A stretch of 64,000 nucleotides of DNA from UBA1563 sp041667115 (GCA_041667115.1 JBAYFO010000008.1:1-64000), one strand, 5' to 3'. Positions 37,375 to 46,293 are shown, counted from the first letter of the stretch. Program-made: numbers and translations. Notes: a model not told the origin generated them from the sequence alone.

Positions 37375-38055
37375 ATGGTAACAGAGACTAATAAAAAATT
37401 GATTGAGCGCGTGATTAATGTATTTGAAACCGGAACACCGGAAGGGAAGTACAATCAAATTACTATCCTTGCCGATGGAAAAGGGGGAACCCGGCAAATC
37501 ACATACGGTCGCAGCCAAACTACGGAACAAGGAAATCTTGCAAAGCTTATTGAGATGTATATCCGGAACAATGGAGTTTATGCAGAGCAACTTTCCAAAT
37601 ACATTGATAAAATTGGAAAGGTTTCTTTAGTAGATAACAAAACATTCAAAGATCTTTTACGCACGGCAGCCACAGAGGATGAACTGATGCGTTCTACACA
37701 AGATGAGTTCTTCGATCTCGCATACTACAATCCCGCGTTTGAATTTTTTACAAAGAACGGATTCGATCTTCCTCTGAGTATGCTTGTTATTTACGACAGT
37801 TATATTCATTCGGGAAGCATACTGCAATCATTGAGGAAAAGATTTGGCGAGTACCCGCCGGCAAAAGGAGGTGACGAAAAGAAGTGGATAACATCGTACG
37901 TCGATATCCGCCATCAATGGCTGAAGTATCACACCAATCCGATTGTGCAGCGAACAATTTATAGAACACAATGTTTTAAGGATCAGATCGTTGCGGACAA
38001 TTGGCAATTGGATAAGCTGCCGGTTATGGCGAACGGAACAGCGGTAAACGTTTAA
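37375..38055 (+). CDS. GH46 chitosanase-like protein without signal peptide
   Basis: 226 residues. The start (ERVINVFETGTPEGKYNQITILADGKGGTRQITYGRSQTT) follows the chitosanase family GH46 layout. Glu18 could be the acid and Asp34 in LADGKGG the base. Later parts (AYYNPAFEFFTKNGFDLPLSMLVIYDSYIHSG) fit the same fold. GH46 enzymes are normally secreted; this one has no signal peptide. GGAGG lies 9 bp upstream of the ATG. It opens a four-gene unit of unknown function with strong SD sites throughout. Confidence 0.65.
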   Translation: MVTETNKKLIERVINVFETGTPEGKYNQITILADGKGGTRQITYGRSQTTEQGNLAKLIEMYIRNNGVYAEQLSKYIDKIGKVSLVDNKTFKDLLRTAATEDELMRSTQDEFFDLAYYNPAFEFFTKNGFDLPLSMLVIYDSYIHSGSILQSLRKRFGEYPPAKGGDEKKWITSYVDIRHQWLKYHTNPIVQRTIYRTQCFKDQIVADNWQLDKLPVMANGTAVNV

Positions 38056-38117
38056 TAGTAAATGAATCACCATAAAGAAAATGATCAAAATATTTTATTA
38101 TAAAAGGAGATTGAGTT

Positions 38118-39311
38118 ATGGAAATAGAACAACAAACAACTTCTGCCAATCCTACTGTTGTAGTAAAGAAAAAACGGTTTTTATCCTGGGCAAAAGAAAT
38201 ATTCTTACTTGCCTGGTATTTGATTAGAGATTTATTCGCCGCTTTTTTACGGTTCTTCAACATCAAGCAAATTTATTATTTGGATGCTCATCAAGCGTAT
38301 AGAAAAATACTTAGTGAATACGCGGTAATTCATTCGGTAATCCTGGCAAAGGAAAAGATCAGCGCAGAAGAGCATGATACTATTCAAGAGATTGATTTAA
38401 TTATTGCTGAAGCAAACCGGATTAACCACTATGAAGAATTGTGGCCGTTCATTCATCTTATTGAATTACAGATACTCAGGCTTTATGATTTGAAAGCGCT
38501 TCTCTCCCACCTAATTATTATCCGTAATAACCTTTATGTGCTGGATGAGGAAGATAGAAAACGGTGGGAACCGGTACTTACTAAATTTGATGTGGCGGAC
38601 AACGCCCAACCGCTTGACGAAAACTATTTCCGTAATGTGATCTATTCGGTAACGGCAGAAATTCAAGAAGCCCGGCGGCTGAATTTTATGACCACCGATC
38701 TTAAACATGCGTTAATGAAAAGATTTTTCTGGATCACCCTTGGTGTAGGAATTCTTGCATGGGGATTTGCCTTTGCGATTATCCGCGACCCGCTTGTACA
38801 CTACGCGGTAATCTTCGGACTGCTGGGAGGATTCTTCAGCCGTGTGTTAGCGTTAAAGAGTCTGGAATTTAAGCCCGCGGCGTTTTCTCTTTTAGCGCTT
38901 TACACTTACATTCAACCTTTGTTGGGAGGTGTCGGCGCTTTGATCTTGTATCTTATTCTCATTTCACCTCTTGGTCCGCAGGTAATAAGCGGTGATACTT
39001 TTTATCTAAGCGATACCGAAACGCACAACTACATTGTTGCTAAAATTAGTGACTCGACCACCGTAATGAGTTGGAAAGTACCCGCGTTAATTAGAGATAC
39101 TTCGCTCATCTCAACCTCCAAAGTTATTTCACAGTATCCGAAGCCGGGAATGTTTTTACTCTTAGCCTTCCTTGCCGGCTTTTCTGAACGGTGGCTGCTC
39201 GGTACGCTTGAAACAATTGTAGGAAAGAAATTACAAAAGGATGGTGATGGAAAATCCACACCGGAAGTAAAACCGGCTCCGGTTACAACTACGCCGGAAG
39301 TAAAACCTTAA
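38118..39311 (+). CDS. membrane protein, unknown
   Basis: 397 residues. A basic N-terminus is followed by a possible amphipathic or membrane segment (about 25-48), a long cytoplasmic helical region (about 55-195), then three hydrophobic segments (about 200-222, 226-245, 250-280). An extracytoplasmic domain (about 282-340) is followed by one more hydrophobic helix (about 341-360). The tail is Pro/Thr-rich (TPEVKPAPVTTTPEVKP). I do not recognise it. It follows the GH46-like gene by 62 bp with AAAGGAG ahead of the ATG. Confidence 0.7.
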   Translation: MEIEQQTTSANPTVVVKKKRFLSWAKEIFLLAWYLIRDLFAAFLRFFNIKQIYYLDAHQAYRKILSEYAVIHSVILAKEKISAEEHDTIQEIDLIIAEANRINHYEELWPFIHLIELQILRLYDLKALLSHLIIIRNNLYVLDEEDRKRWEPVLTKFDVADNAQPLDENYFRNVIYSVTAEIQEARRLNFMTTDLKHALMKRFFWITLGVGILAWGFAFAIIRDPLVHYAVIFGLLGGFFSRVLALKSLEFKPAAFSLLALYTYIQPLLGGVGALILYLILISPLGPQVISGDTFYLSDTETHNYIVAKISDSTTVMSWKVPALIRDTSLISTSKVISQYPKPGMFLLLAFLAGFSERWLLGTLETIVGKKLQKDGDGKSTPEVKPAPVTTTPEVKP

Positions 39312-39322
39312 GGAGAAAAATA

Positions 39323-39610
39323 ATGACTAATTCATCAAATGAAATTCGGAATTGTGTTAGGGCTAAAGTTCGTGCATTCTGTTTTGCTGGAGCTCAAATA
39401 ACGGATGACGAAATCGGAAAGACTAAAATAAGTGATTTACCGCTTTCTCAGAATCCCAATATGCCCGGTGTTTCACCAATGCAGCCATTGGTAATCAAAT
39501 TAAAGAAGTGTGTAGATATTAGTATTGATCTTTCGGTTGATACTTTAACAAGTCATTCTACCTGGACTGTGGATGATGTTTCACAATATATAAATGGACA
39601 AACAATATAA
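39323..39610 (+). CDS. small protein resembling an acyl-carrier-type helix bundle
   Basis: 95 residues. The pattern VRAKVRAF ... KTKISDLPLS ... GVSPMQPLVIKLKKCVDISI ... TWTVDDVSQYI resembles the four-helix layout of acyl carrier proteins, with GVSPM where the DSL phosphopantetheine motif would be. The similarity is weak and judged by eye. It starts 11 bp after the preceding membrane protein gene with AAGGAG, and its end overlaps the region just before the next gene's ATG at 39621. Confidence 0.6.
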   Translation: MTNSSNEIRNCVRAKVRAFCFAGAQITDDEIGKTKISDLPLSQNPNMPGVSPMQPLVIKLKKCVDISIDLSVDTLTSHSTWTVDDVSQYINGQTI

Positions 39611-39620
39611 AGGAGCTAAC

Positions 39621-40661
39621 ATGAAATTCTTTTATAAGTTTTTGCTAGCTGTTGTGGTATTAGCATGTGCCATTTATCCACAAAATGTTAGCATGTTAAC
39701 TACTAATAAGATTGAGTCGGGAGAAATCGTTTATTTCGAAAACGCTAAGGATAGTAGTGAGTTAACAAAAAGATATAATTATTTTCTGAAAGCAAAGATC
39801 GTTCTTAAAAACGAAACAAAAGGAAGTGAAGTTACTGCCAGGGAGAGTATCGGTGTTAAAGATGGGGAGCTTGTATTTATCAAGTTCGTCGATAATGCTA
39901 TCAAGAATATGGCTGGCGATGACTTTGCGTTATATCTTGATAATGTTTTAGTAAAGCGGACTGATTCTGTTTCAGCAATAGGAGGAGGTGTTTTCAAACT
40001 AGATCTTAAACCTTCTCTTGACGCAGCAGAAGCTCAGAAACTTGATCTTGTTTGGGGAAGGAAGTTTGTGGAAAGTTATACTAATGGCACAGCCATGAAT
40101 GTTGACTTAAATCTTAAAGGGGCATTCTCTTCTAAACCAGATTCCGCCGCATTGAACAGCGTTCAAATAAAAGGAGGATATACTTTCATCTTTACGGATG
40201 TGGGTCTTTTTAAATATCTAGGATTAAACGGAAATATCGGGAGCGAACATCCTCAAAATTTTAGTCAAACGAATATGGTTGGGAGTGTTGCTTTTAGTAC
40301 GGTTCTACCCTGGACGGATATTCTTGCAAGAGTTATTGCTAATAATAGAACAAACGCTTCAATAGGGTTGCTTCTTCAACCTGCAATAGAATTTGTAAAG
40401 AATACTACGGTAAAAGATTCTTCTTATTTACGTGGAGCTATACATGGAGGTTGGGACATCCCCTTATTAAAAAATCAGTATGTCAGTTTTTATGGCGTTG
40501 CTTACTTTCAAAAGGGATATCAACCGCGCTCATATGTTGAGATGACATTGGAACAAGATCTTTCGGAGTCTCTTGCAGTAGTAGCTAAATGGGTAAATGG
40601 TGCGCTGCCTCCTTTGTTTCAACATGAAGCTGATTTTAGAATAGGATTACGTTTTAAATAA
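39621..40661 (+). CDS. exported outer-membrane-like beta protein, unknown
   Basis: 346 residues from the ATG at 39621, chosen because AAGGAG lies just upstream and a signal peptide (about residues 1-20, ending AIYPQ) starts there. The mature part is beta-rich with many alternating hydrophobic strands (LNLKGAFSS, YVSFYGVAYFQKGYQ) and ends in FRIGLRFK, like an outer-membrane barrel. It is the last gene of the operon that starts with the GH46-like gene. Confidence 0.65.
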   Translation: MKFFYKFLLAVVVLACAIYPQNVSMLTTNKIESGEIVYFENAKDSSELTKRYNYFLKAKIVLKNETKGSEVTARESIGVKDGELVFIKFVDNAIKNMAGDDFALYLDNVLVKRTDSVSAIGGGVFKLDLKPSLDAAEAQKLDLVWGRKFVESYTNGTAMNVDLNLKGAFSSKPDSAALNSVQIKGGYTFIFTDVGLFKYLGLNGNIGSEHPQNFSQTNMVGSVAFSTVLPWTDILARVIANNRTNASIGLLLQPAIEFVKNTTVKDSSYLRGAIHGGWDIPLLKNQYVSFYGVAYFQKGYQPRSYVEMTLEQDLSESLAVVAKWVNGALPPLFQHEADFRIGLRFK

Positions 40662-40814
40662 GGGGAGGGATGGATTCTAAAAGTGACTAATGGAAAGACT
40701 GAGCTATCGATAGATAAAGATAATATGGTTTTTAAGAAATAAAAAAGTGAAGCACTGTTTTAATAGATGGAGGGCTGTTCTTTGAAATTACATGGCACAT
40801 TTTGAAGGGTTACC

Positions 40815-41135
40815 TTCAAGAAATGAAAGGTGACTCCAATGAAATGAGAGGTGACACCGGAGAAATGTTATCTAACGGTGAGGAAATAAAAACTGACATG
40901 TGAGAAATGTCATGTTGCAGTGAAGAAAAGTAATCTTACAGTAAGGAAATGAATGCTCGCGTGCGAGAAATATCATCTAACAGCGAGGAAATAAAAGCTT
41001 GCACTGAAGAAATGTCAGCTTGCAGTGAAGAAATGTCAGCTCGCTGTGAAGAAATGTCAGTTTGCTGTGAAGAAATGTAATCTTGCAGTAAGGAAATGAA
41101 TGCTTGCATGTGAGAAACATCACCTAACAGTCAAG
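40815..41135. repeat. second 21-bp tandem repeat array (about 15 units)
   Basis: GAAATG-type anchors recur every 20-21 bp (40821, 40842, 40862, 40883, 40904 ...). The best units are AGAAATGTCAGCTTGCAGTGA and close variants. Stops interrupt all plus frames, so it is not coding. The unit shares a GAAATG start and a central TGC with the array at 27.8 kb. The remaining gap (40662-41323) holds only a short degenerate stretch with CACAAAGG/CACGAAG words. Confidence 0.85.
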
Positions 41136-41323
41136 ATCTAGAAGGTGAAAGATGAAAAATGTTTGAATTTGGGAGAAAAACAAGGATTTGTTACACAAAG
41201 GGGACACGAAGAGCGCGAAGAAGATCCCTTCGTGGAGCTCTGCCTGAGGCAGACAGGTTCGAGACAGTATTTGTTCTTAAAAATAAATTAAATCTTCATT
41301 CATTAACAAAAAGGAGTACTACA

Positions 41324-42022
41324 ATGAATACCCGTGAAAAAAACAAGCATGAAATGCTTGGCACCGTTACCGGTTTTTATGAGACGGAGAAGAGCACATT
41401 CGCTGATCTGCCCGGATTAATCTCGGCATTCTCGGATGTTATCGCGATCAACAAGGAGATCGATCTGAATGAAAAGGTCGTTCAGGAAGGGACAAAGGGG
41501 AAAGTAGTTTCCCGGGATGATTCCCAGTCCGAGCTGATCAAAATTGCTCTGGTTTGTGCCGGGGCTATCTACGGCTATGCTGCCGCAGAAAACGATCTTG
41601 AACTGTTAACCTTTGCCGATGTAAGCAGCAGCACGTTCAAGAAAATGAGGGACGCGGAAATTCCTCTTAAGGTTGAAAAGATTCTGGATAAAGGGGACGA
41701 GCTCGGGGCGGCGCTCATTCCTTTCGGCTTGTCGGAAGAAAAGAGGACCACCGGCAGGGCGAGTCTGGATGATTACATGGAGAAATTCGGCAGTGTAAAT
41801 ACGGGAAAGGGGAATAAAAAATCAGCCGCGGAAAGCAGTAAGAAGCTGCTCGTAAAAGTTGATCAGAAGCTGAAGGTGCTGGATAAGTTGATGCTGAACT
41901 TTAAGGAGGAGAAACCCGACTTATATTCCCGGTACAGCATGGCACGGATTATCTACGACAAGAGGGGGAGCCGAAGGGGAGGGAACGGTGAGACTCCTCC
42001 TCCGCCGGAAGAGCCGAAATAA
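41324..42022 (+). CDS. hypothetical helical protein
   Basis: 232 residues from the ATG at 41324 (AAAAGGAG just upstream); an upstream extension in frame reads through repeat sequence and is unlikely. It is helical and charged, without a signal peptide. A conserved-looking core is ELIKIALVCAGAIYGYAAAENDLELL; the C-terminus is basic then Pro-rich. Codon use is visibly more GC-rich than neighbouring genes, suggesting recent transfer. I do not recognise the family. Confidence 0.65.
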   Translation: MNTREKNKHEMLGTVTGFYETEKSTFADLPGLISAFSDVIAINKEIDLNEKVVQEGTKGKVVSRDDSQSELIKIALVCAGAIYGYAAAENDLELLTFADVSSSTFKKMRDAEIPLKVEKILDKGDELGAALIPFGLSEEKRTTGRASLDDYMEKFGSVNTGKGNKKSAAESSKKLLVKVDQKLKVLDKLMLNFKEEKPDLYSRYSMARIIYDKRGSRRGGNGETPPPPEEPK

Positions 42023-42066
42023 TTAACGATTGCAACAAAAGCACTCCCACGGTTGCGATCCATTGC

Positions 42067-42124
42067 AGCGATACCCTGAAGGGTATCGCTGTTCGAAAAA
42101 ATCATCCCGATAAATCGGGATGAT
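42067..42124. repeat. two 24-bp palindromes
   Basis: Two hairpins with 10-bp stems (AGCGATACCC / GGGTATCGCT at 42067-42090; ATCATCCCGA / TCGGGATGAT at 42101-42124) follow the gene ending at 42022. A third, TCCGCCTTTGGCGGA, lies at 42182-42196 and recurs in many gaps further right. The rest of the 42023-42335 gap shows nothing else. Confidence 0.7.
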
Positions 42125-42335
42125 ATGGGAATTGATGGTTTGTTAGAATGAGATAGAAAAAAGTTGGAATACATCTACCTGTCCGCCTTTGGCGGATGAA
42201 GTGCCGTGCGGTAATGTATTCCTTAATTAACTAAACTGTGCGGCATAAGTAATAATTACTTGACTTTCTTTTCTATAGACAACATGGTTAGACGAATAGG
42301 ACTGGAATCAAGAATAATTAAAAAGGAGATAAAAA

Positions 42336-42860
42336 ATGAACAAAGATCCAAGGTCAGCCGAAGAAAGAGCAGCGCATGAGGCATTTGCGAAAGCAACGCT
42401 GCAACATACTAATCAACGGATACTGCAGCTTCTTGAGAAACCTCCGGCAAACGATATCTTGCAGAAGATGCCGGGTTTAAATATTGAAGCTGCAAGGTTG
42501 GCAGCTAGTTCAAACGAATCGTACAGCTACAGTGCTCAAATGGATTTTGCAAATTTATTTGGCGGTGTAGTAAATCTGTTTCCGGAGGGGTATCCGCCAT
42601 TCTTTAAGGGATTTTATGGAGGGTTAGGGGTAGGTCTTGGCTCTACGTGGGGAACTTGCTTCTTCAACTTTGATTTGAAATCACTTGACAAAGTGATCGC
42701 GAACTTTGAGTTCAACATAGCTCCCGCATTCACGCAAATTAATTTCTGGAAGCTGGTGGACGGCAGTTTTATTGGTCATTTCATTGGTGGTGGAGTAGCA
42801 TTCGGGCTGGGTGTTTATGGAGGACAAGGCAGCTGGAGCGACCATAGGGAATGGCAATAG
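42336..42860 (+). CDS. hypothetical protein with Gly-rich beta domain
   Basis: 174 residues. An N-terminal helical third (about 1-60) is followed by a glycine- and aromatic-rich beta domain (GFYGGLGVGLGSTWGTCFFNF, FIGHFIGGGVAFGLGVYGG). There is no signal peptide. AAAAGGAG precedes the ATG. I do not recognise a family; the tail recalls small barrel or lipocalin-like folds, but this is a guess. Confidence 0.6.
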   Translation: MNKDPRSAEERAAHEAFAKATLQHTNQRILQLLEKPPANDILQKMPGLNIEAARLAASSNESYSYSAQMDFANLFGGVVNLFPEGYPPFFKGFYGGLGVGLGSTWGTCFFNFDLKSLDKVIANFEFNIAPAFTQINFWKLVDGSFIGHFIGGGVAFGLGVYGGQGSWSDHREWQ

Positions 42861-43063
42861 CAACTCAATTAATATGTAAAAGTTGGTTGGTTGTTTTAGT
42901 CGTCTTCGGCTTTATGGTAGCTTAGGTGATTCTATTGCCAAAGGGAATTGTAGGGATTTGAAAAATAGAATCGTATAACACTTGTTGAAGTCTTGACTTG
43001 TTAAAGTTTAGAAGGGAGGGTTGTGCCCGCCGGTGTTCCCAACAACCGGGAATCAATTTAGTT

Positions 43064-43519
43064 CTGTCCCGATAGCTATCGGGACAGGTTATGAATTAGA
43101 TAGTTAGTAATCCGCCAGAGGCGGACGGCGCAGGATGGCGAGAATATTAAAAATTTAAGAATAACGATTAACGATATTTGATTTATGATGTGACAAAATC
43201 TTCTAACCATGGCAAGCCTTGGCATGCTTCTAAAATCGTTAATCCCCGTCTGAGCCGGGCAGGCTTGTTCTGAGATCAATTTTGGTTCCAGCTTTGCCGA
43301 TTTATATAGTTAGTAAAAATCCGCCGCGGCGGACGGCGCTGGATGGCGAGGATATTAAAAATTTAAGAATAACGATTAACGATATTTGATTTATGATGTA
43401 ACAAAATCTTCTAACCATGGCAAGCCTTGGCATGTTTCTAAAATCGTTAATCCCCGTCTGAGCCGGGCATGCTTGTTCTGAGATCAATTTTGGTTCTGTC
43501 CCGATAGCTATCGGGACAG
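43064..43519. repeat. tandem duplication of about 207 bp bounded by a palindrome
   Basis: Two near-identical copies (from about 43100 and 43306) share the start ATAGTTAGTAA, a TCCGCC...GGCGGACGGCGC hairpin, AACGATTAACGATATTTGAT, CCATGGCAAGCCTTGGCATG and AATCCCCGTCTGAGCCGGGC. A 24-bp palindrome (CTGTCCCGATAG and its complement) occurs before the first copy (43064-43087) and after the second (43496-43519). Short minus-strand ORFs in both copies look like shadows. The gap 42861-43864 holds no gene I can support. Confidence 0.75.
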
Positions 43520-43771
43520 GTTATGAATTCCGCCGCGGCGGACTAATAACTAATAACTGTAAACTGAAAACTTTTTTTATAAATTGGAAATATGTCAGAA
43601 ACTCCTTAGGTTTGTCCATAGTAATTATTGAGAGAAGAGGCACTATTATTTCTTCATTAGTATTACATAGAACAATATTACCGAACGGGGTAAATACATT
43701 ACCTTCTCCCCTTTTATTTCCTACATCGAAAAAGACAACAAAAGAATTTTACTTAAAAGTATTTATATCTC

Positions 43772-43816
43772 TTTTAACAACTTGTCACGCAAGGCGTGAT
43801 AACACGGCGGTATACC
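43772..43816 (+). other. attC-like element a
   Basis: TTTTAACAACTTG, then TCACGCAAGGCGTGA (hairpin), then TAACACGGCGGTATACC. The left part has a YYYAAC-type box; the right end (GGTATACC) is one base off a GTTATACC box. The gene at 43865 starts about 50 bp later. This is the leftmost of seven related elements. Confidence 0.55.
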
Positions 43817-43864
43817 TTTGATAATTATTTAAAATAAATTAATTATAAAGTTACATACTAATTT

Positions 43865-44725
43865 ATGGACAGTTATTTTTTAAATTTTATTATTAACACT
43901 TTTTTAATGGTATTTGCCATTGTTTCAGTTATAGAACTTATCTATGATAAAACTATTAAAGGCTCTATCTTCGGTAGAATTAGTAAAAGAGGGTGGTACT
44001 TAGTCATAAGTGCAGTACTAAGTATTGGTTTTAATCTTTACAGGGACTGGCAAGCGGATACTAAACAAGAGGAAACTGACAAGGCAAAAGCCATAAGTGA
44101 TTCATTGCTTCAATCATCACAAACAAAAATACTTCTACTCCAAATATCAACAAAAGATACAATTATTAAAAAAGTAGATAGTACTTATGCGAAAAGTATC
44201 AAGGCTTCAAACGAGGCCCTAGCAAAATATAACCTAAAAATTACTGATTCACTGCATTCTGTAGTTAGCAAATTAAAACTGGATGCAGCGAAACCACAAA
44301 TACTAATAGCTCCATTAGAAAAAGGAAGAAGTCCAGCATTCCTAACAAAGGACAATGATAAAAATCGGTTTAATATTCAATTTATTTCAAAAGGTGGCAC
44401 ATGTTATCATATAAGTCTTTATTGTTATTTGCTAAAAGATAGAGGTCATGATGATTATTTATTATTAGGGTCATCTCCTCTAACGATTGGAGAAAGCTTT
44501 CTTGCTGAAGATGTTTTAAGAACAAAATATCTGGAAATATCTCCTGGTATTCTTGTTTACCCTGAGGTTGTGGTATTTCTCACGGGATATTTTTCAAAAG
44601 ATCCTGATGGAAATATTTTAATTCCCTTTAATGAAACTTTTAAATTTAATTTTAAGGAAAACATTTATATATCCGGTTTGGAAATGAAGTACGATAAGAT
44701 AAAGAAACAACTAAATATTAAATAA
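43865..44725 (+). CDS. membrane protein with coiled-coil and beta domain, cassette-borne, unknown
   Basis: 286 residues. Two hydrophobic helices (about 5-25 and 43-58) are followed by a helical, probably coiled-coil stretch (about 65-140). A C-terminal globular part (about 145-286) is beta-rich. It is a single gene between two attC-like elements, AT-rich and unlike its neighbours. No family recognised. Confidence 0.65.
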   Translation: MDSYFLNFIINTFLMVFAIVSVIELIYDKTIKGSIFGRISKRGWYLVISAVLSIGFNLYRDWQADTKQEETDKAKAISDSLLQSSQTKILLLQISTKDTIIKKVDSTYAKSIKASNEALAKYNLKITDSLHSVVSKLKLDAAKPQILIAPLEKGRSPAFLTKDNDKNRFNIQFISKGGTCYHISLYCYLLKDRGHDDYLLLGSSPLTIGESFLAEDVLRTKYLEISPGILVYPEVVVFLTGYFSKDPDGNILIPFNETFKFNFKENIYISGLEMKYDKIKKQLNIK

Positions 44726-44849
44726 AAACCGCACATAAACCACGAACGTATAAACGATTTTACAGTGCTGTTTTTTCGGGTTTTGCATTTCAGTTCAGTA
44801 GTTTTGTGTTAAGAGTTCTAGATAAGTAAATAGTTAAATAATTATGATT

Positions 44850-44908
44850 GTTGTAACTAACACGGCGGAGCGTTCTTGGCGGTGTGTTAGGCGCAACAAC
44901 GTTATACG
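44850..44908 (+). other. attC-like element b
   Basis: GTTGTAAC ... TAACAC ... GTGTTA ... AACAAC followed by GTTATACG, 59 bp. The arms pair (GTTGT/ACAAC and TAACAC/GTGTTA), giving one imperfect hairpin with two stems, as attC sites do. The ATG of the next gene lies only 6 bp after the element. Confidence 0.6.
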
Positions 44909-44914
44909 ATTTGT

Positions 44915-45850
44915 ATGAAGGATATATCTAAAATAGAATCTGAAGTTCGCACATATATAAATGCTGCTAGAAAAATAAATGTATTACTAAAAGATAAGAT
45001 TGCTTGGAATAAATTATGTAGTTCTTTAGATATTATTGGGGATACAGAATTAGCTATTAAAGAATATCTAAAAATTAAAAAAACAAAAAATGATGGAGAA
45101 AAATATTTAATTGTATTCGGAATTCTACAAATTCTTTTTGTTCAACAAGATGCTGTTAACAATCTTTGCGAAGCATTAAATATTAAATTTCCCCTCAATC
45201 AGGATTTAATTAAAATTAGAGAAATTAGGAATGATAGTATTGGGCATCCAACAAAAAGAGGTTCTGGGGAAGGGAAATATTTTAATTTTATTAGTCGTCC
45301 ATATTTGGGACACACTGGATTAAGTTTGATGACAGTTTATCCAAGCAGAGAAAAAGAAACTGAATTCAGACATTATAATATTCACGAGCTAATAAGAACT
45401 CAAAATGAAATAATTTATAATTCATTGATAGAAGTTGTAAAAAAATTAAAAGAAGAAGAAATGGAACATAGAAAGAAGCATCGTGACAAAAGTATCGCTG
45501 GAATATTTCCAACAACTTTACACTACCATTTTGAAAAAATGTACGAATCAACTCATCAAACAGCTCCACTTGATATTGGAAAAATAAATTATGATGTAGT
45601 AAAAAAAAATCTCGGAGAATTTATTACAGAATTACAGAATAGAGGAGTTTACGATGCTTACGATTGGTTAAAGTATCATATTGAATTAATAGAATATCCC
45701 CTGGAACGACTTAGAAATTATTTTTATAGAATAGATGATGTTCCTAATGATAAAGATGCCTATATCTATATTTTTTTTCTTGAAAAACAGTTTAAAGAAA
45801 TAGTCCAAATGGCAAAAGAGATTGATGCAGAATACCAAGAAGATTTATAA
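44915..45850 (+). CDS. HEPN-motif protein, cassette-borne
   Basis: 311-residue helical, charged, soluble protein. At residues 105-111 it has RNDSIGH, the R-x(4-6)-H motif (with Asn after Arg) that marks HEPN ribonuclease domains; it sits after a helix (QDLIKIREI), as in HEPN families. Such proteins are often toxins or phage-defence RNases. No partner gene (antitoxin, MNT) lies in this cassette. The assignment rests on this motif and helical context only. The stop lies 4 bp before attC-like element c. Confidence 0.55.
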   Translation: MKDISKIESEVRTYINAARKINVLLKDKIAWNKLCSSLDIIGDTELAIKEYLKIKKTKNDGEKYLIVFGILQILFVQQDAVNNLCEALNIKFPLNQDLIKIREIRNDSIGHPTKRGSGEGKYFNFISRPYLGHTGLSLMTVYPSREKETEFRHYNIHELIRTQNEIIYNSLIEVVKKLKEEEMEHRKKHRDKSIAGIFPTTLHYHFEKMYESTHQTAPLDIGKINYDVVKKNLGEFITELQNRGVYDAYDWLKYHIELIEYPLERLRNYFYRIDDVPNDKDAYIYIFFLEKQFKEIVQMAKEIDAEYQEDL

Positions 45851-45853
45851 AAC

Positions 45854-45937
45854 TTATAACATCTTTAATCCGCCAGAGGGCGGATAAATAAGTAAAGCGT
45901 ACACGCTATGGTGTGGCAGGCGCAACATCGTTATACC
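45854..45937 (+). other. attC-like element c
   Basis: TTATAACATCTTTAAT, a TCCGCC..GGCGGA hairpin, TAAGTAAAGCGTACACGCTATGGTGTGGCAGGC, then GCAACATCGTTATACC. Left TTATAAC and right GTTATAC boxes are almost exact complements. The 84-bp length is typical of attC. It has the same inner sequence as the left part of the spacer after 50631. Confidence 0.65.
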
Positions 45938-45959
45938 TCATAAATAAAAGGAATGTCTT

Positions 45960-46169
45960 ATGGCAAATAGTATTACAGGAAATCATGATGGTGAAAATGG
46001 ACGTAATGAATCTTACCATATTCCTGGTAGAGGAGATGTCCCACGGAAGAAACTAGTTAGAGAAGTTGAAGAGGATAAACATCCCAAATTCAGTATTTAT
46101 AAAATTAATAGGGAAAAATTTGTTCGAGGCAAACCTGATGACTCTGAAAAAAACAATATAAATAAATAA
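45960..46169 (+). CDS. DUF3892-like small protein
   Basis: 69 residues: NSITGNHDGENGRNESYHIPGRGDVPRKKLVREVEEDKHPKF and so on. The start (ITG...NGRNESYHI), followed by a helix with a lysine-rich LVREVE, resembles DUF3892, a small domain of unknown function. It is soluble. AAAAGGAATG lies ahead of the ATG, and the gene starts 22 bp after attC-like element c. Confidence 0.6.
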   Translation: MANSITGNHDGENGRNESYHIPGRGDVPRKKLVREVEEDKHPKFSIYKINREKFVRGKPDDSEKNNINK

Positions 46170-46293
46170 TATTTTCGGTTATGGTTATTATAATTAACCA
46201 ACGAGCGTAACTCTAAGGATTGTTCTTTCTTTCAATTTTGTTGCAATATTTGGAAATATTACTTTCACAGTAAATTTATTTGTGGAGGCAGTT

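Noticed and set aside
43076..43487. Two similar minus-strand ORFs (60-67 codons)
   Set aside because: They are the two copies of the tandem 207-bp repeat read in one frame, with no start signal and no recognisable protein features.
43612..43821. 69-codon plus-strand ORF
   Set aside because: Non-ATG start, no ribosome-binding site, and its end runs through attC-like element a.
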